A DNA stretch of 64,000 nt, taken from positions 930,001 to 994,000 of the forward strand of contig JAEILZ010000004.1 of assembly GCA_018873225.1 (NCBI GenBank). The letters run 5' to 3'. The notes below the pieces were generated by a model. The model saw nothing but the letters and a program-made list of their open reading frames with translations. It searched no databases and was not told the DNA's origin. This document shows, piece after piece, positions 11,712-22,224 of the stretch. The DNA comes from [Phialemoniopsis] sp. UDSM-2020. Taxonomy: Eukaryota > Ascomycota > Sordariomycetes > Thyridiales > Thyridiaceae. Both the position numbers and the translations under genes were made by a program. Positions within the stretch are counted from its first letter, which is position 1. The number at the start of each line of letters is the position of its first letter.

Positions 11712-13829
11712 TTAAGAAGACTGAGGAACCTTCATCTTCCACACCTTCTGTGTGCCCTTGCCCTGGCCTATGCGCTCTGCCAACGTGTCGACAGAGTTTT
11801 TGATTTGCGCCTTTGTGCACGTGGGAAACTCGGTGCTCAATATCTCTACGAGGCCGAGTTTGGTGAGCTTCTCGTACTTGAGGATCGTGTCCTTGAAATC
11901 CTGGACCATGTCCGCTGGAATCTGGGCGGTCTTCGGATCCACCTTAGCTGCCGACGACGAGTTGAGAGCAGCGAAGGCGTCGGTCGCTTTTGGAGGTGGT
12001 GCCATGGCCTTCGGTGCATCCGTCGTTGGTGCAATCTTCGCCTGGTCGTTGCTGGTGGGTTTGCCCTTGGGCGGCTCCGGTTCCCAATATTGCGAGGAGA
12101 ACGGGTCAATCCCAGAATGATGTTGTAATGAGCCTGCTCAGGGATTAGTCTTCACTTCGTCAAGTCATACCGTGATAATCAAAACTTACCCAATATGAAC
12201 TCTGTGCGGAATTTGTACATGTGTGGTAGCGGTCCTAGCCGCTTCTGGTTCTCCCAACACAGACCTGTGCTCTCGGGCTCCATTCCGGACATGAAGGCAT
12301 GTCGCAGGGGACCCTCGTCGTTCTCGTCGTCCAAAAAGTCGCCCATCTCCTCGTCGGAATCTAAGTCTTCGTCGTCGTCGTCCATCAGGTCGACATCTTC
12401 TCCGTCGCCATCATCAACCCACTCGGCTTCTGAGTCATAATCGTAGGCGAGCGGCAAGACTTGCTTGGAAAGCGGATTCCTTGCCAGCTTGTTGAGGCTG
12501 GCATGAGGCGGGGCACTCGTAATGGTACCGTGGTACGGTGGTCGGACGTCCTCCCGGAAGCCGAGGAACTTCATGGGGACTTTCTTGAGCAGCTCGCGCG
12601 ACATCTTAATCTGCGCATTTTGAGACTCGGTTGTGAGATCCACCGGCATCATCGATGAAGCGCCAATATCAGACATGGCGGCGACGATTTTGCGGACCGA
12701 AGGGTACTGTCTTCCTCTGGCCGATGGAAGAGCTGGGAGGTGGAAGTAGTCGACGGTGGAGCTACCAGTCAGTCGCGTGGCAGTGAATGGACCTCGCTTC
12801 TCGCTAATGTGCTCATCGAGTATCCGTGACTTGGCCTCCTTCGTCTCGTCATCCATCACGAACGCGCCTTGGCCCAAGCTGACCTGGTCCTTGACGAAGA
12901 ATGGCTTGAACATCTTGTCGTACTCGGAAACTTCAACCGTACTTGCCTTCTGTGGCGTCTTGACAGGGCTGCCATTCTCAATGGGCTCGTTGGCGGAGAG
13001 GTTGGCTTTCTTGGCTGGCGTCGATGGACCGGTCTTGAAAAACGAGTTAAGTCTCAACTGACTGCGTTCCTTCTTTTCCTTGGCCTCCTGGACCTTCCTG
13101 TCTTCCTCCTCCTTCTCGCGTCGCTTGCGCTCCTTCTCCTCGGCCTTCTTGCGGTCATCCTCCTCTTTCTCCTTGCGCTTCCTCTCGCGCTCCTTCTCGC
13201 GCTCCTCCGCACGTGCCTTCTTCTCGGCTTCTACTCGCGCCTTCTCGGCATCGCGTGCTGCCTTGGCTTGGTCGCGCTCTTGTTTCTTTGCTGCGTCGAG
13301 CTTAGCCTTTTCATCCTTCTCAGCCTGCGTCAGCTTCTTCCTCTTGGCTGGTGGCTGGCCGGATGCGGCGTCGGGCTGTGACGAGCTGGGTGCTGCAGTT
13401 GCTGTCTGTAATTGTGATGGTGCCAAGTGCTGCTGCTGGAGCTGGCTTGATGTCCCTGAGGCGGCTTGAGGTCGCGTAGGTGTGAGGTTTGGTGAGGGCG
13501 AGTTTCTGGCAGGGGTGCTGCTGCCCGCATCGGTCATGGAGCCCGGACTGCTCTGTGCCGGTGGTGATTGAGGCGGGACAATGACGGGCAGATGTGCCAT
13601 CGTGTTCTCTGTGCAAGGGGAATCAGTTAGCAAAGCTCGGCAAGTCAACGAGAGTGTGTTCACCCAGGTGGCACTTACGGATAGGATCATTTTCAATGTC
13701 AGACAGCGGGCGCTTCGCACCGACATCCATCATGGTGGGAAGATCGTCGTCTGCAAACTCCTGGTGACTCCTCTTCCTTGCCGGCAACTCTGACTCTTGT
13801 ATGTTGGGCGACACGCTGAGGAGAGGCAT
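11712..13829 (-). CDS. RLF2: Chromatin assembly factor 1 large subunit (p150/Cac1-type), 3 exons
   Basis: Minus-strand exons 13829-13679, 13608-12190 and 12133-11712 give 663 residues from the first in-frame ATG. Domain order fits CAF-1: a Ser/Pro/Gln-rich leader, a long Lys/Glu/Arg-rich coiled segment (about residues 160-270), a PCNA-interacting box QLRLNSFF, the acidic ED region (YDSEAEWVDDGDGED), and a C-terminal winged-helix segment that spans IDPFSSQYWEPEPPKG and LTKLGLVEILSTEFP. The third exon is confirmed because splicing restores GSLQHHSGIDPFSSQYW in frame. The complex deposits H3-H4 on replicated DNA, recruited by PCNA. The 5' end is uncertain: the frame stays open with coding-like sequence (PPSSPAKST) up to about 14012 without an ATG, so an upstream first exon may exist. 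Confidence 0.88.
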
Positions 13830-15494
13830 CGAAAAGGCAGGAGAGCCACGCAGCGTGCTCTTTGCTGGCGAGGAGGGCGGGGAATCGTTCAGGTCGTCAA
13901 AGATGTTGTCCAAAGTGCAAACCACATCCGAAGCAATGGCGGTGGGTCGATGAATCACTCCAGGGGTTCGACAGGTCGTAGGTTTATCATCGAGAGAAAA
14001 GAAAACGAACAATTTGCTTGCAGGTCAAAAAGTCTAGACTTCTAGCCTGACATTCACTTGAGAAAAGGACAAGGCAGCCGTTGTCACCAGCTGAGGGCAA
14101 AAGATGGGGTAGGACTGGCGATTGATCCCTGCCGAGAATGGGTGAATTAGGCGGGACGAGACGCGAGGAAGTCGCGTTCGTTTGGCGTCTTGCCGAGAAA
14201 AGCTCGCGTCCCGCCCGTAAAGGGGAAGGGACCCTTGAATCCTTGAATGTGGCGCTGAGGCTGAGGACTCAGGTCACGTGAAAAGCGCATTGCCTCGCCC
14301 CACTCTTCTTTGTCCCATGGGATTTCCTCTTTGGGACAGCACAGGCGAGGCGGGCACGCACGAACCAAGCGCCCCTCCTTCCCTTTCCTCCTTCGTCTGT
14401 GCCAACTCCACATGGGAGGCCCCTCCCCACCTTCCCTGGCAAGGTTTCCCAGCACTGAGGGAAGGTTTTACATCATGGACAATGGCAGACACACCAGCAA
14501 GGCAGGCGGGATCAACGCACACCTTAATAGGCGGTGTTAAGCATTTTGGCCCTTCAGCGGCCCGTTATCCAAAAGAGGCAAACAGGTTCCTTGGTCGCAT
14601 CACTGTGCTCTTTTGGTATCCCCTGCTCGTTCAAATCCTTGTTTTTTCACTTTCCCTTGGGGAAAACTGGGGGACTCGAGAAGTCTGGTTCCATGACGCA
14701 GCTAGTACGTGATGATGAAATGATCATCAGGGACCGACGCTGACCCTAGGACAAACGGCGGACGGTCCGCTTGTTTGAGGCATCGCTACATTCCGTTACA
14801 TGAATTCCATACATATTATTTTTCGTAGTTAAATCAGTAAAGTAGTCATCGAGATCGGAATGCACTGCAAAAGAATGGGACCATGGTAGTGATGTGATGG
14901 TTTTTGAAATTCACAATTGCTGTGTTGGTATCTCTGAAGCCAGTGGCTTTTTCCTTTCCTCCAGCAGCTCAAAATACAAGGCTGCTCTGTTGCATCAGGT
15001 TGCAGACATCACCCCATCATGGCAACCCTTCCCTTCCAATCATGGTGTTGCCAGCCATGCTGCTCGTATTCTCCCGCCGTATAGTATTAATCGGCCATCC
15101 GTCAGAAAGAGGCCGCCGTCGTGGTAAAAAAAGGAAATAGACATGTTGAGCGAGAGTATTCAATCCCATCCCATTGCTGGGAAATCCGTGGAGCGCGCCT
15201 TGAACGACCGTAATTAGGTAGTGGTATAACCCTCCCGCCTTCATCCAAAACCCAAGTTGGAGAAATGTCCCCTCTTAACGCCAGACAATGCAATAAAAGT
15301 ATAATGGAAGCTTCGTAGGAGCGATCGTGGGGTGGTATATCGAACAGTAGAGGCTGAGAGCCCGCCGATGCCGGGAAATAAAATGCATGAAGGATCATTG
15401 CATCGCAGTGCAGATGACGAGAAATTGTTTTTCGCTCGTCGCCGGAATATGCGGGTAAGAAACGAGGTTTGCGTGTTGGTGGGTATGAGTGTGT
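13830..15494. other. Upstream region of CAF-1 gene, no further gene seen
   Basis: The first 200 bp may hold additional 5' coding sequence of the CAF-1 gene. The rest holds only short open frames in ordinary composition. Confidence 0.4.
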
Positions 15495-16565
15495 TTAATC
15501 GGGGTTGGCAATGAAAAGTCTGCCAGCCGTGAGGGTCATCGTGCGCTCGTCGACGCTGCCCCTTCTCCTCAGCTCGTCGGCGCTCTTGACGCTCTTTTCT
15601 CTCGTCACAGTAGCATGCTTGGCGCTGTTGGCCGGCAGGCGAGAGGAGCCGCCGAGATCAGGCACGTTGTCCGCCTTCTCAGCGCTGCTGCCGCTCGCCG
15701 TGCTGCGCGCCCGCCCACTGGCGGCGTCGTCCACCAGCGTTTGCTCCTCGACCAGGCTGCCCGTCCGCTCGGGGGTGTCGCCAGGGCTCCACCGCCTGCC
15801 GCCGCTCTGCGAGCTCGAGGCGACGAGGCCGCCCGAGGTCCTGTAGGCCAGAGCCCGGCGCCCGCTGGCCGTGCTGCTGCGTCCGCTGCTCCCCGTCCTA
15901 CGGTGGTGCAAGCGTTGCATGGCCAGGTCGTCGTCGTCGCTGTCCTCGCCCTCAACTTCCGTGGCGCTGAGCCGCAGCGGGACGCCGCCCACGCCGATGT
16001 AGTTGCTCCCCGGGGCGTAGCCCACGACTCCCGGCTTGCCGTGATGTCTAATCTTCGCCGCGACCTTGCCACCGGCGCTGCTGAGGCCGGTGCTCGTGCG
16101 CCCGCCGGCGCTGATGCCGCCAAATCCCGCAGAACCGACGACCTCCTGGTTCGCCCTCATCTTGGCTGCCCGCTGCTGGGCCTGCAGCCTCGGGTCCTCA
16201 TACTGTGCGCGGTCGCACCAGACGGTGGCCTTTTGCTTGCGCAGGAGAGCGACATAGGAAGTTGGCGAGACAGAGGCGCCGCCGCCGGAGCGGGAGGATG
16301 TCGACCGCCTTATCTCTCCGGTCGGGCTTGTGCGGTAGGCGGCTGGCGGGACCATGCCTGAGCTAGATACGGTACTGAAGGTATTTACCGATGGTGAGCG
16401 GCGGTTGTGGCTCGCGGTTGGTTGGGCCAGATGCATGTTGACGGGTGTGGGCGATTGCACCTGTACCGGAATTACGTTGGATGAGGTCGTTCTTGTGCGG
16501 GAGTGGGAGTAGACGTTTGGGTCGATATGTTGCTGATGCCTTCTGGGCAATTGGGACTCGAGCAT
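15495..16565 (-). CDS. Conserved serine-rich protein of unknown function
   Basis: One exon encodes 356 residues from the ATG at 16565. I cannot assign a named family. The core segment YVALLRKQKATVWCDRAQYE followed by DPRLQAQQRAAKMR is charged, cysteine-containing and looks conserved. The flanks are low complexity, rich in Ser, Arg, Gly and Thr, with an acidic EGEDSDDDDL patch and phosphorylation-like SPT/TPER sites. There is no signal peptide or membrane segment. Similar arrangements are known to me only from uncharacterised filamentous-fungal proteins. A very long pyrimidine-rich leader precedes the start, which hints at a regulated mRNA. Confidence 0.7.
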   Translation of the reverse strand: MLESQLPRRHQQHIDPNVYSHSRTRTTSSNVIPVQVQSPTPVNMHLAQPTASHNRRSPSVNTFSTVSSSGMVPPAAYRTSPTGEIRRSTSSRSGGGASVSPTSYVALLRKQKATVWCDRAQYEDPRLQAQQRAAKMRANQEVVGSAGFGGISAGGRTSTGLSSAGGKVAAKIRHHGKPGVVGYAPGSNYIGVGGVPLRLSATEVEGEDSDDDDLAMQRLHHRRTGSSGRSSTASGRRALAYRTSGGLVASSSQSGGRRWSPGDTPERTGSLVEEQTLVDDAASGRARSTASGSSAEKADNVPDLGGSSRLPANSAKHATVTREKSVKSADELRRRGSVDERTMTLTAGRLFIANPD

Positions 16566-19500
16566 CGTCGATGCTCGATCGAGCTCGATAAAAGAAAAAT
16601 CGCCGCTCTATTCGAGGGGGATTTTGAGGCAACTCAGTTTGGGTGGGTTGGCCTCTTGTTGTTTGCAGGACGGGGAAGAAGAAAAGCGAGAGCGGGACTG
16701 TCACGATAGATAAAGAGGACCGGTTGGGTCGGGCTAGTGATGAGAAGAGAGCGCCAAGGGTTGCCAGGCTCAGCTTGTGGTGGTCAGAGGAGTGGAGTCG
16801 GCTACCTCGCGCTACTGAGTACAGCTGCTGCTGGCCCTGACATTCGGCACGATTGAGAGGGGGTGGAGAGTGTTGATTGACGCTGCTAAGAAAGACTGGA
16901 GTGGAGGAGGACGGATGGCACAAGGAGGAATAGGGTGCGACTTTTCGTATTTTGCAGGTATGGGGAATTCTCGTAGTGGATAGGTATTCCACACACAGCC
17001 GCCTCTTGTTCTCTTGTGTCGGCACCGCCGATGGATTCGAGGGAGGCCTTTTCCGTGTGTTGAATGTTGTAAGATGCGCGATAGATTCTCTTCGGTATTC
17101 TTCAGGGACCAGAAGAAGAGGAGAGGAAACGGTGGAAGAGCAGGAGGAGGGTGTGGGCTTTAAGGTGAGGAGTTCCAAAAGCGACTGAGACAAGAAAGTG
17201 AAGGCTGGCTGACGGTCTTGTACGCATGTATGAATGTATGCCCTATATCTAAGTATGTATGTATGTACTGATGTATGTAAAGTATCTACTGTATGCACGG
17301 AAGAGTGGGCAGCGACCAAAGCCCGGTCTCCAACGTTGCATAGCTCCCTGGCCTGATGATGCTATGCCTGATATGTGCGATTTTATTGCTCGCTATGCGC
17401 CAGCATCCGACAGGGCAGGACAGGCTAGAGACCCTCCGTGTGTGTGCTGATGGCGGATGGTGGGCCAAGAAACAGGGACCACCGCACAGTCGCAGCAACA
17501 GGGATTGGCATGGGAGAGACGATTTGATGTCACTGGCCGTCTCGTTTACAACGGCATTCATTCACTTTCTGGTCTCCAAGGCGCTTCACGAGCCAGGCCG
17601 TTGCTCTCTTGCTTTTCTCTTTTCTCCTATTCCCTCGGCTCACCTGCCTGCCAATGGGAGATCTAGACACGGTCCGAAGGCTGAAGCTTAGTCCTTTTGT
17701 CGCTGGTCAAGTTCCCTCCGCAGCAAAGTAAAGTTTTCTCTCTTGTCTTTTTGCTCTCTTGAATGGTGCCGCTAAGCCGTTTAGCACCGTGCCTTGATGG
17801 ATGGATCCTGTTGTGCGGAAAAGCATCCTCTGCTAGCGCGGGGGGCTCCCTCCTCTTTTCGTAGCGGCTCAGTGCGAGAGGGCACGGCACTGGACTGGCT
17901 CGACTGGGCAAAAAAAGCAGGGAAATGCGAAAGGCACCGAAGAAGTGCCAACTGTGTCCCAGAACCGCCCGTTAGCGCCAAAACCTGGCCCGGACTTGAT
18001 GTAATGCCCAGTCGCCCCAGGACGTTGATCCAGCGTCTGCCAGCTGTAGGATCGAGATTTGGCTTTCAGCGCAGCAGATCCTCACCGAAGATCACCGGAG
18101 AACGAATACGGTCACGGGGGAAGATCACTCTCGCAATACGGACTGCCTCTCGTTCTAAAACCATCCTGTCCGGCAAACGTGCCGCCGACGACCTCTCAAG
18201 CCGCCTGTGTGTAGTAGGTATCAGTTTGTCTAAGACCTGGTGGACTGGTTCACACACCGCACAGGCTCAAGGTGACAGACGCTTGGCCTCCATTAGGACA
18301 ATGCATTGATGATTTTACGGTCAACGGAGCCGAGCCGGCGATCCCTGGGGAAGGGCACCAAATCCCCCAATGCATGCATGACCACTTCCTTAGCCGCTTT
18401 CTCCGACCTTGTTGACATCTCATGCTGACACCCTATCTACCTACTTTGGGTTGTTTGTATCTTACCGCCAGGAAGCAAGGCGTTTGCGATAAGCAACCCT
18501 CGCTCCCAGCCTCCTTGCTGGCCTGAGCGAAGCGGACGGCAGTCCAAAGACAAGCTGAAACCGCTGCCGTGACACAGGCAATTTACACCAGGTCAACTTC
18601 TCTCGGAGGATGACCGAGCGCAACGGAATACAGGTTTCTTCGCTGCAGTCCAGTTCCTCCGTGCACTCAACGAGCACGGGACGAATCTATTGCCGGCAAT
18701 CACCTGGTCTCCCTGGGCGTCCGAAAACACCAGGTCATGCTCAGCCCAAGAAACAATTGACGTAAAACAATCTACTTGACTCCATACATCTCCCTTGCAT
18801 ATGCCACAAAGCGAACTCCACGTTTGGGGAAAACAACAGCACATGGCAACAGAGCCATATCCAAGAGAATGCCACCACGTAGCGTTCAATAGGACAGACA
18901 ATAGCTGAACTGCTAGCCCAAAGCTTCGTGACTTCGGTGGGGGGTTGGTTGAAGAACCTCAACACCGGGACGGACGATTGGACAAGAGGGTGCCAGCCCG
19001 GGACCTCTCAACGGGGGACGCAATTGGCCCGCTTGGTGGGCGGGAACCTCGACGAGCTCTTGCATGGATGCATGCTGGCGCTTCCGGGCGGGCTGAAAAG
19101 AGGGGTCGCCATGCCTGATGGGCTGCTCGCCAGACTGCTTGTACAGCACAAGCGTCGGGTAATGGGCTTGTCGTCTCGACCATGTCAACAAACAGCAGAT
19201 GGTCGCTGGCGGTCGAGTTGCCCATGTCAGCACATCAAGCTTGTCATGTTGCTCTTTTTATGACAATGGCAATGGCTCCGCAAAGGTGCAGGCCTCGAAT
19301 GTACTTGTAGCAGAATCAGAACATATCATTGCTACGCCTCCAGGATGCGCCGGAAACCTTTGTACGCACATCATGAACTTGGCCCCCAGTGGTCTTATCT
19401 TTTGGGGGAGTCCCCTGCTATGGTATTTGCGTGATACCATCCTAGCATGGTAGCAGGCATGGGCAAATTCGGAATGGCCTTCTTCTTTACCCCACACCCG

Positions 19501-22224
19501 TGGATAGCTTTGTCACACCGTTGAGAGTGTTTGTCTTGTCCTCTCATCCCGGGCGATGTGGTCATGAACACGTTTTGACGATTTGCTTGGCAGCGAGGGA
19601 CGTGCCGATTTCCGTGAGCCTGCCATCTGGGGGTTTCATTTTTGGACAGTCCCGCCGGCTTCAGGCCTGAACCCAGATCTGGTGTTTCGAAATGTCAGAT
19701 GTGAGCAACATGGACGTCATCTCTTCCTGTGAGAACCAGACAATCACTCTGACGCGCGGGCCACTGACAAGGGAAAACAAGGCGTCGGTGCTGACTGAAT
19801 TGCCGCATTCTGGCTGATAAGCACGCCACGACAGCGCAAAACATCATTGATAGGTGTTGATCAATGTTTCCCGGGCCTGATCTGTCGGGGCTTTCTCTCC
19901 GACCTGACAGGGCTGCCAGTCGCCAGCGTCTGGAACCTGCACTCCTCGGCAAAGCGTCCCACGAGCCAGCCATCGACAGACAACCTTTTGGCTCAGCACA
20001 AAAAATGAAGCTATCGTGAGCTTCTTTGGTGTCACTATCGCAAAGCTAAGAGAGCATAATGCAACTCAAGCTGCGAGCTAGCCTAGCAAGCTTGGGAACA
20101 AACGGCGCCGGCCTGCACCCTATCCTTCAGCGCTTGCCCCCATTGAGTCCTCCCCACCGAACAAGCGTTATCGCTACTCCAAAAGCCAACTTTTCTTGGT
20201 TTCTCCCTGACAGGAAGAATTTAGAAACAGCCTTTTCTCTTTCCAGAGCATTTGCCTCAAGGGTGGGACCCTTGCCAGGTGGGAAAATCGCCGATGACGC
20301 CCACGGATGGCGATCGCCGCGACGTGCCGTCTAAGTTGGCGCCCGGGCCTGCCCTGACAGGTTGCGGCTCGCATGCAGAATTTCCTTGGAAGGACGGCGG
20401 ATCTGGGTTGGAAGAATTCTTGGCACATTGCTGGAATTCTTCCTTGCGATTCCAAGGTCTCGGCTACGCAGAATGCTGCCGGATCTGTTGAGATGCCGGT
20501 TGACTCGTCTTCCGTAGGAAGGTCGAGAAGACCAGGCTAATACAGTCTCGTTGCACCGCAAGCGCCAACGTCGCTGCAAGAGTGCTGATTCATCGAATCG
20601 TGCAGCAACGTTGATTCCGGCCTCTACTGTGCAGATGAGAAAAATTGCGCCAGTAAAGCCGGTGCTCACCAATGCCTATGGCTCCGGGTTAGCACGGATT
20701 TATTGCTGCGGCTTACATGCTCTTAGGCGAACTCTGGCTCTCCTCTCCTCTTCACCAATGCTGCACGACGGGTACCGCCGAAGCTAGGGGCCATCCAGCG
20801 GGAGATCTGCTCCCTAGAAGCAACCCAAATTTTGGTTTCTTCTGCTTAAGTAGCCGCGTTGGAAACCGCCCCTCCTCGTAAGGCCTCATGCTGCACACAC
20901 TTCCACTTGGTGCGTACGATGCCGCGTGGAATGTTACGTGAGTCCATTGCTTAAAGCGAATGCTACTCCCTTCGAGTTGACTTCGGCGCCGTTGGTCCAA
21001 CTCATTCGTCGGAGACCGCGTGGCAATCCCGAGAGTCTGGTTGACGTGAAGCATTATGCACCCTCATCTCCGTATGTAACTACATAATATGCGGCATCGG
21101 ATACGCCGTCTGCAGACTGTAGGCAGTGCAGATATTCGCCATTATCAAACTCCGCTCCTGCTGCTCAACTCCGCTGGCTGCAGCGCCTGTCTTCCTATGT
21201 ATTTAGGTCGCGAGATTGTTGCAATGATCGGGCTTGAGGATATCGCTTCGAGGGCCCTGAAATGGAACCTCCTGCAGTGTCATCATTCAGGTGAAGACAA
21301 ATTTGTGAACTGCCTGCTTGGTTCAGCGGACTCGTACACTCCACGTGTGTACCACCGTAAGCATCGCTCGTCGACGTTCTGGACCAAGGTCGTCCTGCAT
21401 TAGGCCATCAGGTCTCCAGTCCCAAGTTCGGTAGTTCAACGAGCTACCGAGCCCGTTTTTTTCTTTCGTTTCCACAGGACCATAGTTATCTCTCCTCCAT
21501 CCAGATCCACCAAACAGGAGGATCGTACGATTTGTGGGCGTCATTATGTCATTGACCTATTGGCGCCAGATCTTTCACATGCCCAGTGGAGTTACAGATT
21601 GGAGATACGCGGAACACGGAACATTGAAGCGAGCGAGATTGTGATATTGGAAAAAGTACGGAGTAGCTTGTTGCCTCACTCAAACCATCTCTAACACACC
21701 TTTTCAAATCCAAACAATGCAAAAAGAAGTAGCACTCCAGATCTAACGTAAATCTAGCGTAATGGATGGGCAATTGCCATTGCCCTTATCCTAGATCTGC
21801 GTTAGCGCTGGTAGCGAGGATGTGTGACCTGGACCGCGTGGTGGCTCCGGCGCTCGTGGTTGGCTGGAAATTCGTAATTTTCTGCCACGCGGGGGGATAC
21901 TTGGTTGAGATCCGTGGCTCCAGGGCTGCAAGCCGCCTGTCGCGTCTAAACTACCGACACCGCCTAAGTTGAGGTAAGCTAAGCTTGGGTATCGCCAAAA
22001 CCTCCAGTAAAAACATCAATGTTTTGTTCGGCTGTGACTGCATTGGCCAAACTCATTTGCGCGCCGTTCGTTTGAAACACCAAGCCTACCGCCCTTCTGG
22101 CTCAGCGGTTCACTGCCTGGCCACCGCCCATTTTGCCGGAGACGCTTAAAGCAAACGATCAAGGCCCTTCAATTCAATGGCATTGCATCCTTAATTAGGT
22201 GGTTGAAGTCGGGCTTTTGACGTC
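16566..22224. other. 5.7-kb stretch without a convincing gene
   Basis: The first 0.7-1 kb (to about 17320) is probably the long leader and promoter of the serine-rich protein gene; on the minus strand it is pyrimidine-rich. From about 17.6 to 22.2 kb composition is ordinary, yet no open frame shows domain similarity, codon bias or splice partners. The longest, at 17794-18309 plus, looks random. The right part must hold the promoter of the SPX/EXS gene. It could carry regulatory or non-coding RNA elements that cannot be recognised from sequence alone. Confidence 0.5.
17220..17290. repeat. GTAT-type microsatellite
   Basis: An imperfect run of GTAT/ATGT tetranucleotides (tatgtatgtatgtactgatg and neighbours) just upstream of the serine-rich protein gene's leader. 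Probably length-variable. Confidence 0.7.

Noticed and set aside
17794..18309. 171-codon plus-strand open frame in the gene desert
   Set aside because: No domain, no codon bias, no splice partners, amino-acid mix looks random.
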